DNA from: Rhizophagus sp. LPA8_4_AMF
Taxonomy: Eukaryota; Glomeromycota; Glomeromycetes; Glomerales; Glomeraceae
Assembly: GCA_021464525.1 (NCBI GenBank)
Contig: JADRCO010000639.1
Span: 1-29,161 of the forward strand
DNA: 29,161 nt
Direction of reading: 5' to 3'
Shown: positions 11,634 through 22,179 of the stretch, piece after piece
Numbering within the stretch: the first letter of the stretch is position 1
Layout: the number at the start of each line of letters is the position of its first letter
The notes under the pieces: model-generated
The model's database searches: none
Told to the model about the DNA's origin: nothing
Seen by the model: the letters and a program-made list of their open reading frames with translations, nothing else
Program-made: the position numbers and the translations under genes

Positions 11634-12894
11634 TCAATAAGTTGCTAGAGACAATATAGATCTTACATCCTCGGTAAATCTTAATGCATCTAAGAAAGGT
11701 AAAAGATCTAACAACGCTTCATCATTAGGATCATTTATCCAGCCTTCAATTGCTATCCCATTTTCTAACAAATTATCAAATAAAATCAAATTATTTCATA
11801 TCTTTTTTAACAAAGTAAATAACTATATATACATATCTATATTACCTTGTTGCATAGCATAAGATATTGGTGAATTATCAACTAAACAGACTTTTGAAAG
11901 GTCTGGTTCAACAATTGTTAAATCTTTAATGTAAGCTCCATTTCGATTGGTACAAGACTGATATCGATAAAAATTATAATGGAATATGATGTTCTTGTAT
12001 CATAAAAATCAAATCTAACAATTAAAAAAAAAAATATTTTTATACCTGTCGAAAAAATCGATTACAGATTAAATTTTTATTTGGATCCAACCAATCGATT
12101 ACAGGGTCAGCATATTCAGGCATAGAGGCAGTAAAAATAACTACCTTGTACCATTCACTAACCTAAAACAAAAATTTAATAATTAACGTAGTCTCTATAA
12201 ATAAAGATGTATTTAATATCTATTGCTATACCTTTTTCAAAAAATGATCCACATGTGGTCTTTTATACACATAATATAAACAAGCATGATTATCTACCAT
12301 GACTTCAATCATGTGCGCGTCTGCTCGTGATCCCCTCGATGTCGAATGTATTAAAGTTTCATCCAAATCCAATATAAGTGTCTTCGTTTTCATCATAAAT
12401 GATTGTGTTGGTGTCTTTGAATTATTTCTCAAACGAATCGATGAATTGGCAGCTTTAAGTGGGGATATACTATCAACCGATGAAGAAGTAATTTGTTGTT
12501 GCAATTGCTTTTTTGATTTAAATCGCGGAGAACGACGAAGTGGTTGTTGTGGTGAATTATTATTGTTTGTATTACTATTAATGTTATTATTAGTATCCGA
12601 AACTGATGTTTGTGCCATATATGCATGCTCGCCAGTGGAATGTCTTCGTAACCTTGCAGTTGATTTACTGAAAATATTTGTTATATAAGTATATAATATT
12701 GTCCAGTAGTATAATAAAAAATAAGAAGGTGGTGTTGAAGAAGAAGCGGTAAGACATTCCGATAAGTTATTATTGGTATTGACACCGCTTTCTCCATTAG
12801 TTGTTGAATTCGAAGACGATGCTGACGTTGTAGCATTAGAAGATGTATATATCTCCTGGCTTACAAGAGATGAAGACTGTGTAGATGCCAGCAT
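11634..12894 (-). CDS. NEM1: Nem1/CTDNEP1 (Dullard)-type protein phosphatase
   Basis: Nem1 with its partner Spo7 dephosphorylates the lipin Pah1 at the nuclear envelope/ER and so controls phospholipid and triacylglycerol balance. Four exons join in phase: 12232-12894, 12046-12162, 11846-11957, 11634-11764, about 340 aa. The N-terminus is Ser/Thr/Asn-rich and low-complexity, followed by one membrane segment (about 58-75), as in Nem1. The FCP1-like HAD phosphatase domain starts at about 170. Its catalytic motif is [10 protein letters not shown], with Asp176 and Asp178. Motif II is VIFTAS, and VDNSP (286-290) is the HAD motif with the magnesium-binding Asp. The block [13 protein letters not shown] and the C-terminal [21 protein letters not shown] are typical of Nem1/Dullard. 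The protein is shorter than yeast Nem1 (446 aa) because of its shorter N-terminal part. It ends only four residues after RSILSL. Confidence 0.93.
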
Positions 12895-13724
12895 TGGCTA
12901 ATATATTCGTATAATTTGCTGTTGACTTCTAAAAAAAACTTTGTCTTAAATCTAAAGTAAGTAATATCTTACTAAACGTCTTACTTTAAGGTATTACAAA
13001 ATACAAGAACGTACATACTATAGAACCAACGGCAAATTTAAAAATTCATGAAATCGAAACTTGGAAGTGCACATACGGAGCATATATATGCGCAGAGTTC
13101 GTCACTGAGAAATAATGAATGATGATCACTAATAAAAAGGTTCGGTTACATAATCTTAGGACTTAGGGTTAGCTTAGATCCCAACTGAATATAGCAACTG
13201 TTTCGATATGAGGCTAATGTTAAATGTGTTTTCCACATGCAATTTCGTTTGCTTATAACTTTTTATATATCTTCTTTCTCTTATTGTAATACAAACATTT
13301 AAATACGTTTGTTCATTTTGGTGTCAGTCAGTCAGAACAGAAAGGTAAACTAGACTTCAACATGATATTCCAAATTTTGAAAAAACTTAGAATGTGCCAT
13401 TCATGATATTATATGATATATAACATATTAAGTATTATATAATAATAAATTAAACTTAGCTCGTTAGGGTCCATTTCATACATAGTAGTTTAAATTAATA
13501 GGATATTGATGATCAATTTCTTACCCATTTATGTAATATCAATATTAAATTATTAATTATATTTGTTAATATAAGATTAATTTCTTTAAACAAAACAATG
13601 ATTAGTTTATTAGCTTGCTATTTATTTTTTAAATATTTACCAATTTATTTAAAATATCTCAGTTACCCTAATTGCATTATATACTGTATAATTACATTTT
13701 ATATTTATTTATGAAAAAATATAG
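12895..13724. other. Upstream region of the Nem1-like gene and AT-rich DNA
   Basis: About 830 bp without a supportable gene. Near 12955-12990 there is a dyad with 8-base arms AAAGTAAG / CTTACTTT. One telomere-like TTAGGGTTAG occurs near 13164-13173 but is not repeated. The rest is very AT-rich and presumably includes the promoter of the phosphatase gene. Confidence 0.4.
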
Positions 13725-14010
13725 GTATCGCACGATCCTCTTGTGACGTTTATCATGCAGCATCTTTTGAAACATTCGAACTGATCAATAGAATTTATAA
13801 TAACTATTCTGATACCGATTTTTTTACATTTTGCTAAATCTTCCAACCTTTCTGATAATGTGAATATTAACTCTGATGAGGCTAAAGAATATTAGATACT
13901 AAAACACAACTGAAATAATCTCTGAAGATATTAATCTTGGTACTACATCTCTTGAGATACAGAAATTTTCTTTGATAGTGGATACAATAAATAAGCATTA
14001 ATTGCAAAAG
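13725..14010 (+). pseudogene. Possible remnant of a coding sequence, broken
   Basis: This stretch is richer in G and C than its surroundings and gives short protein-like strings in shifting plus-strand frames, for example KSSNLSDNVNINSDEAKEY and EIISEDINLGTTSLEIQ, separated by stops and apparent frameshifts. I do not recognise the source. It may be chance. Confidence 0.22.
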
Positions 14011-14288
14011 AATAATAAATTGTAATTTAGTAGCAAATTCAAGTCAAAAAAAAAAAAATTGCTTTGCAAGCTGGAATTCAGTGCTAAAAAAATATCAGTA
14101 TTCCTGGTATATAAATTTGACTTTTCTAAATGTTTTACAAATATACTTATATTATAAATAAATATAATTATAAACTGAGACCAGATATTTGTGAATTATA
14201 TAGATCATAGGATCCCAGACATTTCTAAAACAGGTCATAAGTCACACTTTTAGCAAATTAAAAACTCAAAAAATTGTTTTTTGTTAAT

Positions 14289-14621
14289 ATCTTGGCATCT
14301 AGTGGTCCAACTTTTTTTATTTTGTAAATTCTCATTGAACTAGAGTTTAGAACCAGTTTGTAAAAAATGGTTTATATCCGGTTTATCATTTGGACCTGAA
14401 TTTAAATATAGCCGGGACTAGCCTATAAAATCAATGATAAGTTGTGATCAGCTAAACATAACTGATCAATCAATTGTACTCAGAATTAACTTAATAAAAT
14501 TACGCTTGGTCACAATTTTAATACAAATCAGTTCCAAAAAATGAAACCAGTTCTAAACTCTACATTGAACTCTACAATTTAAAAGAAAGTTCATTAAAAT
14601 TGGACTATTAAATGCTAAGAT
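14289..14621. repeat. Palindromic repeat copy 1, split by a MITE
   Basis: Arms at about 14289-14310 (ATCTTGGCATCTAGTGGTCC) and 14600-14621 (its diverged reverse complement) flank an AT-rich spacer. A 222-bp MITE interrupts the spacer. Without the MITE the copy matches copies at 15526-15619, 20921-21030 and 23391-23494. Confidence 0.6.
14341..14562. mobile_element. hAT-type MITE with perfect 8-bp target duplication
   Basis: The element is 222 bp. Its ends are inverted repeats, TAGAGTTTAGAACCAGTTTG on the left and TAGAGTTTAGAACTGGTTTC read from the right (17 of 20 match). CATTGAAC stands on both sides (14333-14340 and 14563-14570) as an exact 8-bp duplication. Ends beginning TAGNG plus 8-bp duplications are typical of the hAT superfamily. 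No coding capacity is seen, so it is non-autonomous. Confidence 0.85.
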
Positions 14622-15150
14622 TTTTGCAAAAAATAATTTTTTAAGTTTTAGCAAAAAGGAATGATTTAGCCAGAAGTCCATTATAATCTATATATTAGAT
14701 GTTTGGGGTTCTTAAATCATATTTAAAATCCTATATTTATTTTTAAACTTGTAAAAATTTTGTATAAGAAATTTTTCAATATTTGTAAATTGTAATAATA
14801 ATAGAATTTCAATAAAAAAAAATTAGACTTGTTTCAGAACTTTTTTTTTTGAAATAAAATTATATATAAGTAAATAGTAAAATTGATTACAATAAATATG
14901 TATATATATATATATATATATATACTAATTAAAATATTCTGTTTTATCAAAATTTCAAATTCATCAAAAAATTATAAATAATTTGCAAATACTATTTGCT
15001 ATTTATTTATAAACAAATCAATATAAAAAATCAGTACTAATTAATAGTACTGGATAGCTATATAAAATAATGCAATAAAAATATTATCAATAAAGTTATA
15101 AAAATTATATAAAATTGCTTTTTTTGAAAATATTTTTAAAATTTAAACTA
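14622..15150. other. AT-rich gene-free DNA with (TA)n microsatellite
   Basis: No gene is visible. A (TA)n run lies at about 14900-14924. Otherwise the DNA is AT-rich with homopolymer tracts. Confidence 0.5.
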
Positions 15151-15776
15151 CAGTTAGATCTCATTTAATCATACCCTATATAGTCATATCTCTTTATAAG
15201 CACTTATTTTTGTAGAATGAATTTTAGTACTATTCTATAACAGCTATAATCACTATTACACAAAAATCTTAACATATACATTATTTATATTAATAAATAA
15301 TGATAAAACCTTTTGTAATTACCATAATTTTGGCCAAAATTATAAAATCACAAAATATATATTATAAATTGTAATTTTTTTATAACTTCAGCTAGAATTT
15401 AATTTGTCTAAATTTAAAATCTTTATAGAATCACAGGATCCCAGATATCTCTTATAGAACTCATAACTAACTTTTTGCCAAAAAAGATCTAATTTGCACT
15501 TTTTTTATTTTCAGTTTATGATTATATTAGTATCCAGTGATTCAATTTATATGGATTTTTTTTATTTTGAAGAGCACTAAAACAATAAAACATAAATTAG
15601 ACCACTGGATGCTAAGATATATATAAAACACTATTTTAATTTTTAAAATTTAGGTCAATTTGCAAAAAAATTACTTTCTAAGTTATATATATAATGTTCA
15701 AGGTTCTAGAATCATACTTCTATATAATCACCAATTTTGAAGGAACTAAATAAATGATTATATAAAGGACTGACTA
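15151..15776. mobile_element. TA-flanked CAGT-ended element, copy A (626 bp)
   Basis: Starts TA|CAGTTAGATCTCATTTAATC and ends in TATATAAAGGACTGACTA|TA, an imperfect inverted pair. The last 55 bp resemble the right end of the larger copy at 16959-20243. TA target duplication and CAGT ends suggest the Tc1/mariner-pogo group. It contains palindromic repeat copy 2 and no open frame. Confidence 0.6.
15526..15619. repeat. Palindromic repeat copy 2
   Basis: Arms TTAGTATCCAGTGATTCAAT and, inverted, ATTAGACCACTGGATGCTAA. Similarity to copy 3 extends well beyond the palindrome (15431-15712 against 20836-21115). Confidence 0.6.
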
Positions 15777-16440
15777 TATATATAATTCTGAAAGTCTATA
15801 CTCAACAATCACATGATTTTGTTTCAAATTATTGATTTATCATATGAATTGCAAATAGTCAATTAGAAGCTGCGATTTTGAGTGAAAAGTGAAAACAAAT
15901 GTAAAAATATATAAAAAAGGAAATTTTGCAAAAAAAATACTGAAAATTGTGCTAATAATAGTATCTGTTTCAGAAAATTGAATGGATAAAAGGCAAAATT
16001 TAGAGTATTAAAAGAAAATTTAACATAATTTAACATTTTAAACCTTAAATGGCATTTAGTAAATTAATATTAGTTTGAATTTTATAAATTTTTGCAAATA
16101 ATATGCATTCACCTGACTTATTTGTTTTAAATTTAGCTGATTATATAAAAATTACCAAATTTCAAACAGCTATAACTTTTTATATAGGTGTTTTTTGAAA
16201 ATCTGACCAGTAGTTTAATAGTACTTGTCTTGAAAAACAAAGTTACCAGTTTATTTCTTAAAATTCTATATTTTTTAAAGTATTAAAAGATTTATAAATA
16301 CCCCAATTTTATTATTAAATATAGACTTCTAGCACCATATTAGTTATATATTTCCTATTTTTAAATTAACTGATAATAATAAAATTTATATTATTGAATT
16401 TTTTTTTTATAAAAGAAATCTAATAAATTTAATAATAGTA
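15777..16440. other. AT-rich gene-free DNA
   Basis: I see no gene and no clear repeat structure in this stretch, only short AT-rich words shared with the neighbouring elements. Confidence 0.5.
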
Positions 16441-16604
16441 CAATTAAACCTTTATATAATCACCTTTTATTTTCCTTATAAATACCTATTTTTGCTTAAC
16501 TTACATATTATTTTTATTAATAAATTAATTCCTATATAATTACAATTTTATATAATTACTGTTTTTTACTAAACCAATTAGATAAGTATATAAAAGTTTA
16601 ACTG
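16441..16604. mobile_element. TA-flanked CAGT-ended MITE, copy B (164 bp)
   Basis: Left end CAATTAAACCTTTATATAAT, right end read inverted CAGTTAAACTTTTATATACT, with TA on both outer sides (16439-16440 and 16605-16606). It is the shortest and cleanest copy of the family and is non-coding. Confidence 0.7.
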
Positions 16605-16958
16605 TAATTTTAAATATATATAAAATAACTTATCATTTATAAAGAGTAATTAAATTTAAAAATCAGTTTTGCAGTTATCTTATTATTTAGTAATTCAATT
16701 TATACATTTAAAATTACTAATCTTTCTAAATTTTAATTTTAAATTTCAAATTATATTAAATTTTATAATATATACCGTTCAATTTAACTTTTTTTTAAAA
16801 AATTAAAGTTTTTAATAAGCTTTATAAAGATTATTCAAATTTGATCACTAGATTTTAAAATAATTACAATAAAAATTAAAAGTAAAAAATATTAATTTTA
16901 GTACAAATCAATTATAAATTAAATATTTAATACAATTTTTATTTATTAAAATACAATA
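16605..16958. other. AT-rich gene-free DNA
   Basis: About 350 bp of very AT-rich DNA between two members of the TA-flanked family. No gene or RNA gene is visible. Confidence 0.5.
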
Positions 16959-17021
16959 CAGTCAACTCTCTATATAGTCACCTCCTTTATAGTCACAATC
17001 ATCTATATAGTTATCTTAGTT

Positions 17022-17973
17022 TAAAGCTCCACACAAGCCGGCTTGAGCTGAGCTACAGTCTGGCTTAGCTCAGCTCAAAAAAAAAATTTGGGCTTGAGCC
17101 AGAATGAGCTGAGCCATAAAAATTTCAGCTTGAGCTAAAGTAAACTGAGCTGAGCTGTGAAAAATATGGCTTGAGCCAAGTTAGGCTTGAGCTGGCTCAA
17201 AAGTATCAAAAAAATGTTGCGAAATGTTTTTTTAAAATATTATTATGCAATAAACTAAATAGTTTCGCACTATTTTTTTATATATATTAAACAAAAAATG
17301 GATTTGCAACATTTTTTGTTAAAGTATCAAAAAAAATGTTGTAAAACATTTTTTTTCATATAATATTAAACAAAAAACGGATTTGCAACATTTTTTGTTA
17401 AAGTATCAAAAAAAATATTGCAAAACGTTTTTTTCATATATATTAAACAAAAAATATATTCGCAACGCTTTTTGTTAAAGTATCAAAAAAAATGTTGTGA
17501 AATGTTTTTTTCATATAATATTAAACAAAAAACGTATTCACAACATTTTTTGTTAAAGTATTGAAAAAAAATATTACGAAACATTTTTTTCATATAATAT
17601 TAAACAAAAATGTTTTCGCAGCATTTTTTGTTAAAGTATCAAAAAAAAAATGTTGCAAAATATTTTTTCATATAATATTAAACAAAAAACACTTTTGCAA
17701 CGTTTTTTATTAAAGTATTGAAAAAAAATGTTGCGAAATGTTTTTTTCATATAATATTAAACAAAAAATGCTTTCACAATATTTTTACAAGTCAGCTCAA
17801 GCTAGCTCGAGCTGAATAAATTCTGGCTTGAGCTTTTTAAGCCGAGTCCATTGCTAGCTCGAGCTTTTTTCAAGCTGGCTTGTGAGCCATCAAGCATTTT
17901 AAACATGGCTCGGCTTAGCTCAACTTGAAAGCTCGAGTCAGCTTGTGAGCTGGCTTGGCTCGTGCAGAATTTA
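17022..17973. mobile_element. 952-bp element with GAGCTGAGCTC-type arms
   Basis: Flanks TCTTAGTT (17014-17021) and CCTTAGTT (17974-17981) are a 7-of-8 target duplication. Ends are TAAAGCTCCACACAAGCC and, inverted, TAAATTCTGCACGAGCC. The outer 170-180 bp on each side are packed with AGCTCGAGCTGAGC words in both orientations, a subterminal repeat pattern seen in hAT-like elements. The centre is a tandem array. No coding frame is present. Confidence 0.65.
17203..17795. repeat. Tandem array, seven units, about 78 bp each
   Basis: Units start with AGTATCAAAA or AGTATTGAAA at 17203, 17323, 17402, 17479, 17557, 17635 and 17714, so the period is 77-79 bp apart from a longer first unit. Each holds hairpin-forming arms such as AAAAAATGTT / AACATTTTTT and the phrase CATATAATATTAAACAAAAA. 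Confidence 0.85.
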
Positions 17974-17981
17974 CCTTAGTT

Positions 17982-19158
17982 GAGTGTTCCAAATTTTTAT
18001 ATATAAAATCTATCTTATATAGTCCCATTTTGCATATAGTTACTATCACACCAATTTTTAAAAATCTTATATTAAAAAAGTATTATATATAGTCACATAA
18101 TTAATTTGCAATGATAAAAAATATTGGTAAATCAATTCATGACTGATATTAAAACTGATTGAACTAGTTTTAAAAATGATTTACACATATAAATTCACAA
18201 TTTCATAATTAAATTTACAAAATACAAAATTGAGAATAGCTTTTAATCCAGTGATCATATTTTGATGATTTTTTTTTTTCGCAGTACATGTTATACTTTA
18301 TTAGAATTAATGTAATTTACAACTTGTAATACTTATCTAATGTAATTAAATATAATACCATCTGTCATTCTAGTGAACCCCATATGTGCACTGTTAGCAG
18401 AATCTTATTCCTGTATGAGTAGAATTGTGAAGATTACAACTCATCTTAACAGAACCACCCTATAGTTAAAGAAGCTTGGTGTCCAAGAATTTGCTACACT
18501 GCAATTTTTATAACTTCTCATTGACTCTCCAAAATAATAAAAATATACCGCTAGTTCACATAACCACATTGTTATCTACGTACGAATGCCAGAGTAGGAA
18601 TTTCAAAAGATAATATAGTAATTGATCATATGGAGTAGAAATCCGCCAGTCAATCACATGGTAATATAATTCACTGTCATATATGATAAGTGTGACATAT
18701 CCATCCAAAAAAATTGAGTTGAACATTGTAGATAGAACTTCAATTAAAAACGAATGTTCAGGAAATCAAGAGCTTCACACCTTTTAAATCAAAATATTAA
18801 ACAAAAACAACACACCTATCCAAGAAAATTCTATAACAAAAAATAAAACAAAAAAGGAGAAAAAAGAAAAAAGGAAAATAAAATCTATAAAAAATAAAAT
18901 GAAAAAATATAAAACTAAAATAAAACCAGTAACAAAATAGAACATAATCCATTTGTCCTTATCCTTCTTCTGTCATAGTGTAAAGAACCATCCAAATATG
19001 AGAAACAAATCCACCCAGTTTTCAACTTTAAAGATATTAATGAATAAAGTTCCAGTTAAATGTAAATAGATCTATGGCAAAACGGTAGACCAATAAGAGT
19101 TAAAATCCAAAAAAAAGTATAGGCTGTACATGTCACGTGATAAATGTTATTGTTGACT
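17982..19158. other. Gene-free interior of the long TA-flanked copy
   Basis: The left part is AT-rich with several TATATAGTCAC-like words. From about 18360 the composition is more even and may be the old 3' flank of the broken minus-strand fragment that ends at 19159. No intact frame is present. Confidence 0.4.
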
Positions 19159-19680
19159 TTATACGTGAAAATTTTCTTTGTTTACGGTAATACATGCCAA
19201 AAACGCATTCAAGTCAAAATCAGAAGGAGGCTTAGTTTGTAATGTAGTACAACTTTCTGAATAAGGCCAACCAAGCAAATAAACCCTTTTGAGAAAAGGG
19301 AGTAGAAGAGAAAATTGAAAGGAAAGAAGAGAGGAAGGTGGCAAAGATTCAATAATTGCGTATTTAAGAAATGTTGTTTGTAAGTGTGCTGGCCCAGTAT
19401 TAGCTTTATTCAACCATTCAACTAAGAGATGATAACGTGTAAGACTATTGGTATAGTCACTTGTAGTATTTAGGAACTGTAAGAAGTCCTTATTTTCCAG
19501 GGCTTCGTGAACTCTTTCTATGATATTTCATTATATCTAAAGAACTGCTTAAGCTTGAGAAACCAGTACTATCCACTTAGAATAATATCTTATTGCTGTA
19601 AGGTATTTGCAAACCCAGAATAAATCTAATAAACAGTCTACTAAGGCCTACTGAAGATAAAAACTTCGAAGAAAACTATT
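19159..19680 (-). pseudogene. Broken gene fragment of unknown family
   Basis: From about 19680 downwards the minus strand reads LSSVGLSRLFIRFILGLQIPY...ILF, a TAA, then VDSTGFSSLSSSLDIMKY. A one-base shift near 19525 leads into IIERVHEALENKDFLQFLNT...LLVEWLNKANTGPAHLQT...IESLPPSS and so on to ENFHV and a TAA at 19159-19161. The last intact run is about 120 codons. There is no start codon. I do not recognise the family. It lies inside the long TA-flanked element, so it may be a captured piece of a host gene. Confidence 0.5.
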
Positions 19681-19849
19681 CAAAGGAGATAAAACAGTAA
19701 AGAACAATATATATTAAAAGCTTAAAGTGTATTTATTATAAAAAAAATAAAAAAAAATAAAAAATTTTTAACGAAAATATCTTAGTAAAAAAATGGTTAT
19801 GAACGTGATTAGAAAGAGTTTCCCTTCAGAATGTAATATATTTATTTTG

Positions 19850-20075
19850 ATGAATTTTATATTATTAGATTTATCTCATCAAGATGAATCGAATGGTAGT
19901 AAGATCATCTCTCTATGATTAATATTGATGGTATTACTACTTAAAAACTATTTAATAATTTTTAATTTTGGAAATTGATCTAGTAATTGAATTTTGATGT
20001 ATTTTATATCATTAGATTTGTCTTATCAAGATGAATCGAATGGTGGTAAAATCATCTTGCTATGATAAATATTGG
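19850..20075 (+). repeat. Direct repeat pair of about 90 bp
   Basis: Copies at about 19853-19940 and 19986-20072 share TTTTGATG-ATTTTATAT-ATTAGATTT and AAGATGAATCGAATGGT. A weaker third copy with TTAGATTTGTCTTATTGAGA lies at about 23785-23805. Confidence 0.6.
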
Positions 20076-20243
20076 CAAAGTTATGATCAATAAAGTAATT
20101 AAACATAATTCTAATCAAAATTATATTAACTTTTTACTAGAATTATGATTTTATATATATACGAAATTTTTTATATAGTCACATCTCTTTATAGTCACCA
20201 AAATTGATTGTCTTAAATGTATAATTATATAGAGAGTTGAGTA

Positions 20244-20629
20244 TAGTGTTAAGATTCAGACCAAGGTTAATCCGTCAATCTGGCAGATATCCAATTCAAA
20301 ATTCATTTGAATCATCTGCTAGTATTTCAGTCAGATGGCGGATGAATCCAAATAAAAAGCGGATGAATCTGAATGATTCGTTTACTGTCAGGCTATTTAT
20401 TATGCTATGCCAATCCTTTTCTTTTTAGATTTGAGTAATGTTATTTTCTTTTTTGAAATTATAATTCAGGATAGCACTATAAACTCAGCCCGAATTAAGC
20501 ATAAATCCAAATCCAAATTCATCCAGATTAATCTGACAGATTATCCAAATGATCCTTGGATATCCAGATAGATAAAATTAATTATGGATCAGATTGATGG
20601 ATTACAGATTCATCTAAATCGTAACACTA
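20244..20629. mobile_element. hAT-type MITE with perfect 8-bp target duplication (386 bp)
   Basis: Ends are TAGTGTTAAGATTCAGA and, inverted, TAGTGTTACGATTTAGA (15 of 17). GTTGAGTA occurs on both sides (20236-20243 and 20630-20637) as an exact 8-bp duplication. The inside repeats GGATGAATC and ATCCAAATC words. It is non-coding; the 63-codon frame at 20237 is not a gene. Confidence 0.85.
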
Positions 20630-20637
20630 GTTGAGTA

Positions 20638-21968
20638 TATATGATTTTATGTTATAGATAAAAAATATTCAGAATTCTATTATATTTATTAATAATGATA
20701 ATTTGTTTTAATACAGATGGTAATTACAATTATCCAGATACTTTTCAAAATAAAATAATTTTTTATATATTATATAAAAATAAAAATTAATATTCTTAAT
20801 ATATCTATTTATCATACTAAATACTAATTAAAATTTTGGATATTTCTTGTAGAACTTATAACTGATTTTTTGCCAAAAAAGATCCAATTTGCTCTTTTTT
20901 TTATTTAGTTTTTTATGATTATCTTAGTATTTGATAATCTAATTTATACAGATTTATTTTATTTTGTAGAGCTTGATAAAAGCTACAAAACAAAAAATCT
21001 GCATAAATTAAACTATTAGATGTTAAGATATTTGTAAAAAACTGATTTTTAAAATTTAAGCCAATTTGCAAAAAGTTACTTTTTGAGTTGTATATATAAT
21101 GTCTGGGATTCTAGAGAAAAAAAATATTATTAATATATCTTTACTTATTAATTTATATAAAATTTTAATAATAAATTTTATTTCAATAATAACTTTATTT
21201 TTATTAATAATAATATTTAAAAATATCTTTCAATATAACTTTAATGTTTTTTTAAATACATATATCAAGAAATTTAATAAGAAATAATTTTGTGTAAGAT
21301 TATAAATACTATTATAGATTTTGCAAATATAATATTTATATAAGAGTTTTATAGAATTTAATATTTTAAAATCATATATTAAGAAATGTTGGTATTTAAT
21401 TTTTTTTTATTTTGCAGTGCATTTATAAGATTATTACATCAGAAAATCTGTCTAATATACTGTATAAAATGTAAAAATAACTAGTTATTTAATGTAATAT
21501 TATTATCTTATAAACTATCTGTCAAACTAATTTGACCTAAAGAAATCAAGACCAGTTTAACTAATATTTTCTTTTTAGGTAAATTAAAACTGGTCTGACA
21601 TGCCAAACTGGTTTAAAATCTTATTACAGAGAATTTTTCCAAACCAGTCTCCAGTTAAAGCGGTCTGAAACCAAAGACTGGAAACTAGTTTTGGAGCATT
21701 AATAAAAGTTGATATTTAAAAGCCATATGTTGAAAAAGTTTATTTATAATGAATGAAGCATCATGAGATAGTTCAAAGACTAAGGTTTGCCAAATCAAAT
21801 TCCAGCCAATAATAGTATCAGAATACGTTGATAATAGAGAACTTACTTAAATCTGAATAGGTCTTGGAGTTATTGGTATCATAAAGAAAGAATAAGTGTT
21901 TTGTTTTAACAAGTGAAGCAGATTATCTTCAATCAAGAAATTTTTATAGAAAAGGATATGATCATAAG
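20638..21968. other. AT-rich gene-free DNA with repeat relics
   Basis: No gene. It includes palindromic repeat copy 3. At about 21550-21700 there are GACCAGTTTAA / AACTGGTTT words resembling an eroded MITE without clear ends. The 62-codon frame at 21099 is AT-rich noise. Confidence 0.45.
20921..21030. repeat. Palindromic repeat copy 3
   Basis: Arms ATCTTAGTATTTGATAATCT and, inverted, AACTATTAGATGTTAAGATA, with an inner spacer rich in T. Flanking similarity to copy 2 runs for about 280 bp. Confidence 0.55.
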
Positions 21969-22179
21969 TAGTGCTCTGAAATGAGTCAAATCAACCTGAG
22001 TCAGTCACAAGTCGAGTTGAGTTAGGTCAATTTTAAGTTGATGATTTTTTGGCATATAACCCAACTTATTATTATGATTCAGTTCTCAAGTTGAGTCGAA
22101 CTCAAGTCTAAAGTGATACTTGACTTGTCTTGAGTTAACCTGGATTAATAATAAAATTACCTACAAAAGATAAAAAAAA

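Larger units (their letters stand above)
16959..20243. mobile_element. TA-flanked CAGT-ended element, long copy C, with nested insertion
   Basis: Left end TA|CAGTCAACTCTCTATATAGT; right end inverted TACTCAACTCTCTATATAAT. The right terminal 54 bp resemble those of copy A. The span is 3.3 kb including the 952-bp element nested near its left end, so the element proper is about 2.3 kb. It encloses a broken gene fragment (19159-19680) and a tandem pair of about 90-bp repeats (19850-20075). No transposase is recognisable. The pairing of these two ends as one element is likely but not proven; they could be ends of separate copies. Confidence 0.5.

Noticed and set aside
12299-12688. Plus-strand frame of 129 codons over the phosphatase gene
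   Set aside because: It is the shadow of the first Nem1-like exon on the other strand.
13155-13176. Telomere-like TTAGGGTTAG
   Set aside because: It is a single degenerate occurrence in AT-rich DNA, not an array.
21099-21287. 62-codon frame rich in Ile, Leu and Asn
   Set aside because: It is chance open frame in A/T-only sequence; no start context or homology.
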